Assembly (NCBI GenBank): GCA_003539755.1
Contig: DPOH01000047.1
Location: forward strand, 1-27,350
Direction of reading: 5' to 3'
Length of the DNA: 27,350 nt
From: Clostridium sp.
GTDB lineage: Bacteria > Bacillota > Clostridia > Clostridiales > Clostridiaceae
The position numbers and the translations under genes were made by a program. Under the pieces are notes generated by a model. It did no database searches. It was given only the letters and a program-made list of their open reading frames with translations, and was not told the DNA's origin. Shown here one piece after another: positions 7,719 through 15,193 of this stretch; positions within the stretch are counted from its first letter, which is position 1; every line of letters starts with the position of its first letter.

Positions 7719-7736
7719 AAAAAGTGAAGATAATGT

Positions 7737-7748
7737 TTACATTTGAAA
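7737..7748. promoter_or_regulatory. Operator copy 3 (TTACATTTGAAA)
   Basis: Eleven of 12 positions match the palindrome read as TTACATTTGTAA. It is centred about 18 bases downstream of the predicted transcription start, a standard repression position. Confidence 0.5.
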
Positions 7749-7864
7749 AATAAAACTAAATTATGTGAAGAATTAATCTGCTAAATAGTGGACATGCCTA
7801 AACATAAAAAGAAAGGATGATATAAGAGTGAGGGAAATTGCAGAGGAATTAATAACTAACAATG

Positions 7865-7876
7865 TTACAAATGTAA
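7865..7876. promoter_or_regulatory. Operator copy 4 (TTACAAATGTAA)
   Basis: Exact copy of operator 1 within the 17-bp identical block 7861-7877. It lies just upstream of the ATG at 7891, which favours that start for the first permease gene. Confidence 0.5.
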
Positions 7877-7890
7877 AGGAAAACAAGGTG

Positions 7891-8796
7891 ATGAAAAATG
7901 AATTGTATAGGAAACTAAACTATATAAAGAAAAACTATCAATTATATGTATTCTTTTTGTTACCACCGCTTCTCTTATTAATTATTTTTAAATATGTGCC
8001 TATGGGGGGAGTACTAATTGCATTTGAAGATTATAGTCCTATTCAAGGAGTTTTAGGAAGCCAGTGGGTTGGATTAAAACACTTTCAAAGATTTATTCAG
8101 TCTCCTGATTTTATGAACTTATTAATGAATACGTTAAAGCTAAGTGTTTATGGACTTTTATGGGGATTCCCTGTACCAATTATTCTTGCATTATTACTAG
8201 CTAGAGTAAAAAGTGAGAGAATAAGAAAGAAAATTCAATTAGTTATGTATGCACCAAATTTTATTTCTGTAATCGTAATCACAGGTATGATTATATTATT
8301 TTTATCTCCAGTAGGACCTGTAAATAAAATGCTTGGAACATCTATTAACTTTATGACTATGCCAAGTACTTTCCGTACTATTTATATAGCAAGTGGAATA
8401 TGGCAGGGAGCTGGATGGGCATCAATTATATATACAGCAGCATTGGCTAATGCAAGTAATGAATTAACAGAAGCAGCCATTATTGATGGAGCAAATATTT
8501 TTCAACAAATATTAAATGTTGATTTACCAGCAATAAAGCCAATTATGGTAATACAGTTTATATTGTCTGCTGGAAACATAATGAGTATAGGCTTTGAAAA
8601 AGCGTTTGCTATGCAGAATGCATTGAACCTTCCTACATCAGAAATTTTAGCAACATATGTTTATAAAATTGGACTTCAACAAGGGGATTACAGCTTCTCA
8701 ACAGCAGTTGGATTATTCAATTCTGTAATAAATATAATTCTTCTATTAGTTGTTAATGGTGTAGTTAAAAAATTAAATGAAGGTGAAGGAGTTTAA
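7891..8796 (+). CDS. ABC sugar transporter permease (LplB/YteP-type)
   Basis: An integral membrane protein of 301 residues from the ATG at 7891. It has about six hydrophobic segments (the first is YQLYVFFLLPPLLLLIIFKY) and the permease EAA loop (ELTEAAIIDGANIFQQILNV) that contacts the ATPase. It resembles LplB/YteP of carbohydrate importers. An in-frame GTG at 7828 (AAAGGA ten bases upstream) would give 322 residues. I prefer 7891 because it also has AAAGGA ten bases upstream, gives the short cytoplasmic N-terminus usual in the family, and leaves operator copy 4 in the leader; this is a judgement. It is the first gene of an operon with the second permease, binding protein, GH32 enzyme and fructokinase. 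No ATP-binding subunit is encoded nearby. Confidence 0.88.
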   Translation: MKNELYRKLNYIKKNYQLYVFFLLPPLLLLIIFKYVPMGGVLIAFEDYSPIQGVLGSQWVGLKHFQRFIQSPDFMNLLMNTLKLSVYGLLWGFPVPIILALLLARVKSERIRKKIQLVMYAPNFISVIVITGMIILFLSPVGPVNKMLGTSINFMTMPSTFRTIYIASGIWQGAGWASIIYTAALANASNELTEAAIIDGANIFQQILNVDLPAIKPIMVIQFILSAGNIMSIGFEKAFAMQNALNLPTSEILATYVYKIGLQQGDYSFSTAVGLFNSVINIILLLVVNGVVKKLNEGEGV

Positions 8797-8814
8797 GGAA
8801 GGGAGATTATTTAG

Positions 8815-9711
8815 ATGAAAAATACTAAATTTAAGAATTTATCAAAGTCAGATAAAGCAATAACGTTGTTTGGAAATGTATTACTTGCTGTTTTAGTACT
8901 GATAATAATAGTACCTCTTATATATATTGTTGTTGCTTCATTCATGGACCCAGTAGCATTAAGTAACGAAGGTATTTCTTTTGACTTTAGTAAATGGTCA
9001 CTTCAAGGATATTCTAGAGTATTTCAGGATGACATGATTCTAAGGGGATTTATAAATTCAGTATTATATTCTTTTGGTTTTGCTGTAATTTCAGTTGCAG
9101 TGACATTGATGGCAGCATACCCATTATCAAGAAAAGATTTGGTAGGAAGAAAATTTATTAATATGCTTTTCATAATTACAATGTTCTTTGGTGGAGGCCT
9201 TATGCCTACATATTTATTAATGCAAAATTTAAAATTAATAAATACACCATGGGCAATATTACTTCCAGGAGCAATAAACGTATGGAATATTATTTTGGCT
9301 AGAACATATTTTCAAAGTCTTCCTAAGGAGCTTAGAGAAGCATCTGCTATTGATGGAGCAAGTGATATAACTCATTTCTTTAAAATAATGCTTCCAGTAT
9401 GTAAGCCTATTATAGCAGTATTACTACTATATCAATTTGTTGCACAGTGGAATAGTTACTTTGATGCAATGATTTACTTAGATGATGCAAATCTTCAGCC
9501 TTTACAGCTTGTATTAAGATCCATATTAATTCAAAATACACCATCAACTGGAATGATTGCTGATATTCAAAGTACAGCAGAAATGGCTAAGATAGCTGAA
9601 TTGTTGAAATATTCAACAATTGTAATTTCAAGTTTACCATTATTAATTATGTATCCATTCTTCCAAAAATACTTCGATAGAGGTGTTATGGTTGGTTCAG
9701 TAAAAGGTTAA
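8815..9711 (+). CDS. ABC sugar transporter permease (LplC/YtcP-type)
   Basis: The second permease of the importer, 298 residues. It has an N-terminal membrane segment (VLLAVLVLIIIVPLIYIVVASF), several further hydrophobic helices and the EAA loop ELREASAIDGASDITHFFKI. It ends in the GSVKG tail common in LplC/YtcP-like proteins. It starts 18 bases after the first permease gene with a good AAGGGAG site, so the two are co-transcribed and probably form a heterodimeric channel in the cytoplasmic membrane. The substrate is inferred from neighbouring GH32 and fructokinase genes (sucrose or fructo-oligosaccharides). Confidence 0.9.
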   Translation: MKNTKFKNLSKSDKAITLFGNVLLAVLVLIIIVPLIYIVVASFMDPVALSNEGISFDFSKWSLQGYSRVFQDDMILRGFINSVLYSFGFAVISVAVTLMAAYPLSRKDLVGRKFINMLFIITMFFGGGLMPTYLLMQNLKLINTPWAILLPGAINVWNIILARTYFQSLPKELREASAIDGASDITHFFKIMLPVCKPIIAVLLLYQFVAQWNSYFDAMIYLDDANLQPLQLVLRSILIQNTPSTGMIADIQSTAEMAKIAELLKYSTIVISSLPLLIMYPFFQKYFDRGVMVGSVKG

Positions 9712-9731
9712 TAAAGAAAGGAAGAGATGTT

Positions 9732-11339
9732 ATGAAAAAAAGTTTTATGAAAAAAATTGCAAGTGTTTCTTTAGCATTAGTTACAGCAGCTAGTATGACT
9801 GCATGTGGATCAAGCAGTGAAAAAAATGTAAAGACATTAACAAATGTATCATTTCCATTAGAAGAAAAGGTTACTTTAAAGATGCTTACACACGCACCTT
9901 CAATATCAACACAGAACCCTGATGAAAGAATTATATTTAAGAGACTTGAAGAAAAAACTAATGTAGATGTTGATTGGACATGCTATGTAGATGATCAGTA
10001 TGGAGATAAGAAAAATCTTGCTTTATCAAAGAAAGAAACTCTTCCAGATGTAGTATTTGATGCTTCAATGGGTCAGTATGATTTGCTTAGATATGCAAAG
10101 CAAGGTGTTATTATTCCTGTGGAAGAGTTAATTGATAATTATATGCCTAATTTAGCAAAGGTTTTAGAAGAAAGACCAGAATATAAAAAGATGATTACTG
10201 CACCAGATGGACATATATATTCTTTCCCATGGATAGAAGAATTAGGACAAGGCAAAGAGGCTATACAATCTGTTGGAAATATTCCATGGATTAATAAGAA
10301 GTGGCTTGATGAACTTGGGTTACCAGTACCTAAAACAACTGATGAGTTAGTTAACGTATTACACGCATTTAAAGAAAAGTCACCAGAAGGAAGAACAGAT
10401 GTAATACCAATGTCCTTTATTATAAATAACGGAGATCAAGATCCAGGATTTTTATTAGGATCATTTGGAATGGGAGATAATGCAGACCATTATCTTGTAA
10501 CAAATGATAAGAAAGTAGTTTATTCAACAGTACAAGATGGATATAAAGAAGGCATAAAGTGGCTTCATTCATTAGTAGAAGATGGACTTTGTGACCCTGA
10601 AGCATTTACTCAAGACTGGTCAACATTTGTTTCAAAAGGAAAAAATGGACGTTATGGACTATTCTTTACATGGGATAGAGCAAACATAGTGACAAATAAA
10701 GATGATTATATACCATTACCAGCATTAGCAGGTCCAAATGGGCAAGTAAATGTTGCCAGATCTAATGGCTTTGGTATGGATGTAGGAAGATGTGTTATAA
10801 CAACAGCAAATAAAAACGTAGAACTTAGTGCAAAATGGTTAGATAACTTATATGAACCAGTTCAATCAGTTCAAGATAACTGGGGAACTTATGGCGATGA
10901 AAATAATCAAAATGTATTTGAATTAAAAGATGATGGTTCTTTAGCTCATTTAGACCTTGGAACATCTTCACCTTGGGAAGTACGTGCAAATCAATATGTT
11001 GCAGGACCATTAGCTATATTAGAAGATTATTTTGGAAAATATACAACTTATCCTGATGATGCAAAGGAAAGATTAGATATACTTCATGGTACTTATGTTA
11101 AAGATATGAATAATGAAAATAATTATCCATTAGTATTTATGAATCAAGAAGATATCGAAACATTAAATCAATATGAAACAGCTGTTAAAACATATACAGA
11201 ACGTAAAAAGGCTGAATGGGTATTAAACGGTGGAATCGATGAAGAATGGGATTCATATTTACAAGAAATGAAGAATCAGGGATTAGATAAAATATTAGAA
11301 ATCAAACAAAAATATTTAGATGAGTATTATAAAAATTAG
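9732..11339 (+). CDS. Extracellular sugar-binding lipoprotein of the ABC importer
   Basis: A 535-residue solute-binding protein of the large LplA/extracellular family 1 type. The lipoprotein signal peptide has a basic start (MKKSFMKKIA), a hydrophobic core and the lipobox SMTAC with the lipidated Cys at residue 25, so it should be tethered to the outer membrane face. The mature part has typical motifs: KMLTHAPS near the start, PDVVFDAS, and a C-terminal region with conserved aromatic residues (EWVLNGGIDEEWDSYL). It follows the second permease by 20 bases. The size (>500 residues) is typical of binding proteins for oligosaccharides rather than monosaccharides. A stem-loop after the gene (11362-11388) may stabilise its mRNA or lower downstream expression. 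Confidence 0.9.
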   Translation: MKKSFMKKIASVSLALVTAASMTACGSSSEKNVKTLTNVSFPLEEKVTLKMLTHAPSISTQNPDERIIFKRLEEKTNVDVDWTCYVDDQYGDKKNLALSKKETLPDVVFDASMGQYDLLRYAKQGVIIPVEELIDNYMPNLAKVLEERPEYKKMITAPDGHIYSFPWIEELGQGKEAIQSVGNIPWINKKWLDELGLPVPKTTDELVNVLHAFKEKSPEGRTDVIPMSFIINNGDQDPGFLLGSFGMGDNADHYLVTNDKKVVYSTVQDGYKEGIKWLHSLVEDGLCDPEAFTQDWSTFVSKGKNGRYGLFFTWDRANIVTNKDDYIPLPALAGPNGQVNVARSNGFGMDVGRCVITTANKNVELSAKWLDNLYEPVQSVQDNWGTYGDENNQNVFELKDDGSLAHLDLGTSSPWEVRANQYVAGPLAILEDYFGKYTTYPDDAKERLDILHGTYVKDMNNENNYPLVFMNQEDIETLNQYETAVKTYTERKKAEWVLNGGIDEEWDSYLQEMKNQGLDKILEIKQKYLDEYYKN

Positions 11340-11361
11340 AATTACTAATTAATAAAAAATT

Positions 11362-11388
11362 AAATAAGCCATATTACATGGCTTATTT
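11362..11388 (+). other. Intercistronic hairpin between binding protein and GH32 genes
   Basis: An 11-bp perfect stem (AAATAAGCCAT at 11362-11372 with its complement at 11378-11388) has a 5-base loop. It is followed by CC, not a T-run, so it is more likely an mRNA-stabilising or partial-attenuation structure than a full terminator. Confidence 0.6.
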
Positions 11389-11422
11389 CCTAGAAAAATT
11401 TATAAGATGAAAGGAAATTATT

Positions 11423-12892
11423 ATGAATAAGAGCAGCGTTTTAAGCAAGGCACAAAACTATGAAAATGAATTTATTAACAGCATAAATATTGAAGAAAAA
11501 CCACTATTTCATTTTAGTACACCAATAGGATGGATTAATGATCCAAATGGATTTTCTAGTTTCAATAAGGAATATCATTTGTTTTATCAATATCATCCAT
11601 ATAGTACAGTCTGGGGGCCTATGCATTGGGGGCACAGTAAAACAAAAGATTTTATTAAGTGGGAGAGACTTCCTATAGCTCTTGCTCCAGATGAAAAATA
11701 TGATGAGAAGGGATGTTTTTCAGGAACTGCTATAGAAGCAGATGGAAAACACATATTAATGTATACTGGCGTATTTAACGATACTAATGAAAGTGGACCA
11801 CAGGCAGAAAGACAGATTCAATGTATTGCCATTGGAGATGGTATTAATTATGAAAAGATGGAATGTAATCCTGTTATACCTACTGGCATGATTCCAGAAG
11901 GAAGCAGTTTAATAGACTTTAGAGATCCTAAGATATGGAAAAGTGGTGATAAGTTCTATTCTGTAGTAGCAAGTAGAAGTGAAGATGGAAGTGGACAGAT
12001 TTTACTTTATAGCAGTAAAAATCTAAAAGATTGGGAGTTCATAACAGTAATAGATAAAAGCAATAATGAAATAGGAAGAATGTGGGAATGTCCTGATTTC
12101 TTTAATATTGATGGAAATCAAATATTAATTATATCACCACAGGAAATGAAAGCAGAAGGATTAAGATTCCAAAATGGAAGTAATACAGTATATATAATTG
12201 GAACTTATGATGAAGGAAAGCATTCATTTACAAGAAAGGATTATAACCAAATTGATTATGGTTTAGATTTCTATGCACCACAAACTTTAGAAGCAGAAGA
12301 TGGCAGAAGGATAATGATTGGCTGGATGAATTCGTGGGAAAATAGAATTGTACCTGACAACTTTAAATGGTGTGGAATGATGACTATACCAAGAGAACTT
12401 ACAGTGAGAAATGGAGTATTAATTCAAAATCCAGTAAGAGAAATTGAAAATTACTATAAGAATTCAGTTGAATATAAAGATATTGTAGTTGAGGATGAAA
12501 TAAGATTAGGCAAAATAAGTGGCAGAAATATTGATATGACTGTAGAAATCATGGGTGGAGACTATAATGAACTACAGATTAAGGTGGCTAAAAATAGTGA
12601 ATGTGAGACAACAATAAGCTATGAGCCAAGTAAGAATATAGTTACATTCGATAGAACTTATTCTGGTACAAACAGAGGTGTACTTCACAGATCATCTATG
12701 AAATTAAAAAAGAACGATGGAAATACTAAAATCAGAATATTATTAGATAATTATTCAGCAGAAATCTTTACAAATGATGGTGAAGAAGCAATGACATCTA
12801 CTTTCTATACACCATTAGATGCGCAAGATATATCATTTAGCTGTGATGGAACAGCTAAAATTAATGTAATCAAGCATGATATTGTTTTATAA
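11423..12892 (+). CDS. Cytoplasmic GH32 beta-fructosidase (sucrose/fructo-oligosaccharide hydrolase)
   Basis: A 489-residue GH32 enzyme with all key motifs: WINDPNG with nucleophile Asp40, FRDPK with the transition-state Asp168, and ECPD with acid/base Glu222. The C-terminal part has the usual GH32 beta-sandwich domain (about 350-489). There is no signal peptide, so it acts inside the cell. It hydrolyses terminal fructose from sucrose or short fructans. With an ABC importer instead of a PTS enzyme II, its natural substrate is probably the unphosphorylated sugar, unlike classic ScrB/SacA sucrose-6-phosphate hydrolases; that is inference from context. The ATG at 11423 is preceded by AAAGGA. It is followed in the same direction by fructokinase. 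Confidence 0.92.
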   Translation: MNKSSVLSKAQNYENEFINSINIEEKPLFHFSTPIGWINDPNGFSSFNKEYHLFYQYHPYSTVWGPMHWGHSKTKDFIKWERLPIALAPDEKYDEKGCFSGTAIEADGKHILMYTGVFNDTNESGPQAERQIQCIAIGDGINYEKMECNPVIPTGMIPEGSSLIDFRDPKIWKSGDKFYSVVASRSEDGSGQILLYSSKNLKDWEFITVIDKSNNEIGRMWECPDFFNIDGNQILIISPQEMKAEGLRFQNGSNTVYIIGTYDEGKHSFTRKDYNQIDYGLDFYAPQTLEAEDGRRIMIGWMNSWENRIVPDNFKWCGMMTIPRELTVRNGVLIQNPVREIENYYKNSVEYKDIVVEDEIRLGKISGRNIDMTVEIMGGDYNELQIKVAKNSECETTISYEPSKNIVTFDRTYSGTNRGVLHRSSMKLKKNDGNTKIRILLDNYSAEIFTNDGEEAMTSTFYTPLDAQDISFSCDGTAKINVIKHDIVL

Positions 12893-12983
12893 CATAAAAT
12901 CAGATTGTATTGCGAGAAAACAATAGCTTTGAAATATTAGAATAACTAAATTTGAAAAATCAGAATTATTTGTAAAAATATGA

Positions 12984-13014
12984 AGACTGCTCTGGCTTTG
13001 TGCTGGAGTAGTCT
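12984..13014 (+). other. Intercistronic hairpin upstream of fructokinase
   Basis: A 13-bp stem pairs 12984-12996 with 13002-13014 around a 5-base loop (TTTGT). Three G-U pairs work only in plus-strand RNA, which points to a structure kept at the RNA level. No T-run follows; the fructokinase ribosome binding site begins 16 bases later. It could be a processing or stability element, or modulate fructokinase translation. Confidence 0.55.
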
Positions 13015-13042
13015 ATTTGGATATAATTTGGAGGAATGTATT

Positions 13043-13984
13043 ATGAAAAAAGTATTATGTGCAGGAGAAGCATTAATTGATTTTGTATCTACTAAACCTG
13101 GAGCATCTTTAAAGGATACAGATGGGTTTGTAAGAAAAGCAGGAGGAGCACCAGCTAATGTTGCAGCAGCAATATCAAAACTTGGAGCAGAAGCATATTT
13201 TTGTGGAACAGTTGGAAATGATTTTTTTGGACAATTTCTAGAAGAAACATTTAAAAAGAATAATATTAATACTGATATGATGATCAAATTAGATGATAAA
13301 AATACAACTTTAGCATTTGTATCATTAAAGGAAGATGGAGATAGAGACTTTAGATTTATGAGAGATGCAGATTCAGAGTTATCTTTTGATAAAGTTTATG
13401 ATAAGCTTGAACAGTTTGATTTATTTCACTTTGGAAGTGCAACAGCATTTCTTGATGGTGAATTAAAAAATACTTATTATAAATTAAAAGATTATGCAAA
13501 GGAAAATAATAAAATAATAACTTTTGATGCCAATTATAGAGATGCTCTTTTTTCAGATAAAAAAGAAGAGTTTATTAAATGCTGTAAGGATTTTATAAAA
13601 GACAGTAATATAGTAAAGCTTAGTGAAGAGGAAGCAATTCTTATAAGTGGAATTAATAATATTGAAAAAGCTGCTGAATATATTGTGAGCCTTGGATGTG
13701 AAAATTTAATAATAACACTTGGAAAAAAAGGAGCTTTACTTACAACAAAAGAAAAGCAGGTGCTTATACCAGCTAAGGAAGTAAAAATGGTAGATGCAAC
13801 TGGTGCAGGAGATGCCTTTATTGGAGCAGTAATTGCACAAGTACTTAATAATAAGGAAGAGGATATAGAAGGAATAATTAAAATTGCTAATTTAGTTGGA
13901 GGCATTACAACTAAAAAATTAGGAGCATTAGAATCAATACCTACATGGGATGAAGTTGAAGAAGAAATGAAATGCAGGATGTAA
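13043..13984 (+). CDS. scrK: Fructokinase (PfkB/ribokinase family)
   Basis: A 313-residue PfkB-family sugar kinase. It shows the N-terminal GEALIDF strand, the substrate-binding GGAPANVAAAISKLG motif (34-48) and the C-terminal DATGAGDAF signature with catalytic Asp257. This pattern is typical of ScrK-type fructokinases that phosphorylate fructose to fructose-6-phosphate with ATP. The ATG at 13043 has a textbook GGAGGAA seven bases upstream (13030-13036); the in-frame ATG at 12980 lies within the hairpin region and has no ribosome binding site. It closes the pathway: fructose released by the GH32 enzyme enters glycolysis here. It is the last gene of the operon; I see no strong terminator before the AraC gene at 14147. 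Confidence 0.88.
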   Translation: MKKVLCAGEALIDFVSTKPGASLKDTDGFVRKAGGAPANVAAAISKLGAEAYFCGTVGNDFFGQFLEETFKKNNINTDMMIKLDDKNTTLAFVSLKEDGDRDFRFMRDADSELSFDKVYDKLEQFDLFHFGSATAFLDGELKNTYYKLKDYAKENNKIITFDANYRDALFSDKKEEFIKCCKDFIKDSNIVKLSEEEAILISGINNIEKAAEYIVSLGCENLIITLGKKGALLTTKEKQVLIPAKEVKMVDATGAGDAFIGAVIAQVLNNKEEDIEGIIKIANLVGGITTKKLGALESIPTWDEVEEEMKCRM

Positions 13985-14072
13985 AATAGTAGATCTAATC
14001 TATTTGATACTAGTGACAATGAATTTTAGCTAAATATGTGGGATGACATTTATAGGAGTATATTAGGTAAAT

Positions 14073-14082
14073 GTGCTATAAT
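14073..14082 (+). promoter_or_regulatory. Extended -10 promoter of the rhamnose regulator
   Basis: GTGCTATAAT: a perfect TATAAT (14077-14082) with the TGn extension, 65 bases before the ATG of the AraC-type gene. No good -35 box is present, consistent with an extended -10 or activator-dependent promoter. Confidence 0.45.
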
Positions 14083-14146
14083 TATGTTATAACTTTAATA
14101 AATCAACAGAAAAATTAATCTATTTTTAGGTTGTGAGGTATGAAAT

Positions 14147-15109
14147 ATGATTCCAAGTGATGTACTAGAAGAACTGTTAAGGTTTTCTGAAGAAGAAATT
14201 AGCAATTTGAATAATGAAAATACAATTGATAGAAGTATTTACCTAAGTGAAAATTCCAACGTTGTTGACTGTAATAAGATATTTACTAATAATGAGATGT
14301 TTTCAGTGAGAAAGCATGCAAGATTTAAGGAGTATCCGAAACATCGACATAATTATATTGAATTTATGTATGTTTATACTGGTGAAATGAGACATATGAT
14401 TGATGATAATGAAATTGTAATAGAACAAGGAGAACTTTTTCTTTTAAATCAAAATGTTGAACATTCAATAAAGTATACTTCAGAAAATGATATTATATTT
14501 AATTTTATAATAAGACCGGAGTTTTTAGAATTTTTAGCTTCTATGATGGATGAAGATAATGAGATATTCAGATTTATTTTTAATGTTTTATATTCTTGGG
14601 ATAGCAAAGAGGAATATCTTGTGTTTAGAGTGTCAGATGTGAGCAGGATAAGGGATATGGTTGAAGATATTATTACAAATGTATACAGGCCTCAGATAAA
14701 TAATATGTTCATTTTAAAAATGCGTATAGGATTACTGCTTGCTGAGCTTATGAATCATCCTGAAAAGATAGAAACTCATGCAATTGACAGCAAAGAAAGA
14801 CTTCTAAGCATAAATATATTAAACTATATTTATGCTAATTATAAAGAAGGATCACTACAAGTTTTATCAAAAAAGATGAATATTCCTGATTATAAAATAT
14901 GTAAGATAATAAAGAAACATACGGGAAAGACATTTAAGCAGATAATTCAAGAAGTCAGACTTAAAAATACTGTGGATTTATTAAGGACTACCAATATGCC
15001 TATAGTAGATATTATGGGTGAAGTAGGATATGAGAATATAACATATTTTTATAAGATATTTAAAGTTAAATATGGAATTACACCACATGAATATAGAAAT
15101 AATAATTAG
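14147..15109 (+). CDS. AraC-family regulator, probable activator of the rhamnose genes
   Basis: A 320-residue protein with a cupin-type sensing domain (KHRHNYIEFMYVYTGEM, then EQGELFLLNQNVEHS, about 65-110) and a C-terminal AraC DNA-binding domain. The latter has two HTHs (LSKKMNIPDYKICKIIKKHTG and MGEVGYENITYFYKIFKVKYG, ending in PHEYRNNN). The start at 14147 has GTGAGG upstream. It sits directly upstream of rhaB with the same orientation, as RhaR/RhaS-type activators often do, so L-rhamnose sensing is a reasonable inference. It shares architecture with the regulator at 2475-3500. A strong terminator (15132-15167) separates it from rhaB. Confidence 0.85.
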   Translation: MIPSDVLEELLRFSEEEISNLNNENTIDRSIYLSENSNVVDCNKIFTNNEMFSVRKHARFKEYPKHRHNYIEFMYVYTGEMRHMIDDNEIVIEQGELFLLNQNVEHSIKYTSENDIIFNFIIRPEFLEFLASMMDEDNEIFRFIFNVLYSWDSKEEYLVFRVSDVSRIRDMVEDIITNVYRPQINNMFILKMRIGLLLAELMNHPEKIETHAIDSKERLLSINILNYIYANYKEGSLQVLSKKMNIPDYKICKIIKKHTGKTFKQIIQEVRLKNTVDLLRTTNMPIVDIMGEVGYENITYFYKIFKVKYGITPHEYRNNN

Positions 15110-15131
15110 TGCAAAATAGGATAATATTAAA

Positions 15132-15167
15132 AACAACCCACGATATTAGATTATGGGTTGTTTTTTT
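15132..15167 (+). terminator. Terminator/attenuator between the AraC gene and rhaB
   Basis: A 9-bp stem (AACAACCCA at 15132-15140 with TGGGTTGTT at 15154-15162) runs into a T-run to 15167. Only 26 bases remain before the rhaB ATG. Confidence 0.8.
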
Positions 15168-15193
15168 GTACACTATTAGTGTGAGGTGAGGCT

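Noticed and set aside
12980..13042. Extended N-terminus for fructokinase from the ATG at 12980.
   Set aside because: That stretch is the intercistronic hairpin and has no ribosome binding site; the ATG at 13043 has a perfect one and starts the conserved domain.
12946..13287. Minus-strand open frame across the start of fructokinase.
   Set aside because: It overlaps the conserved PfkB motifs on the other strand and has no family resemblance.
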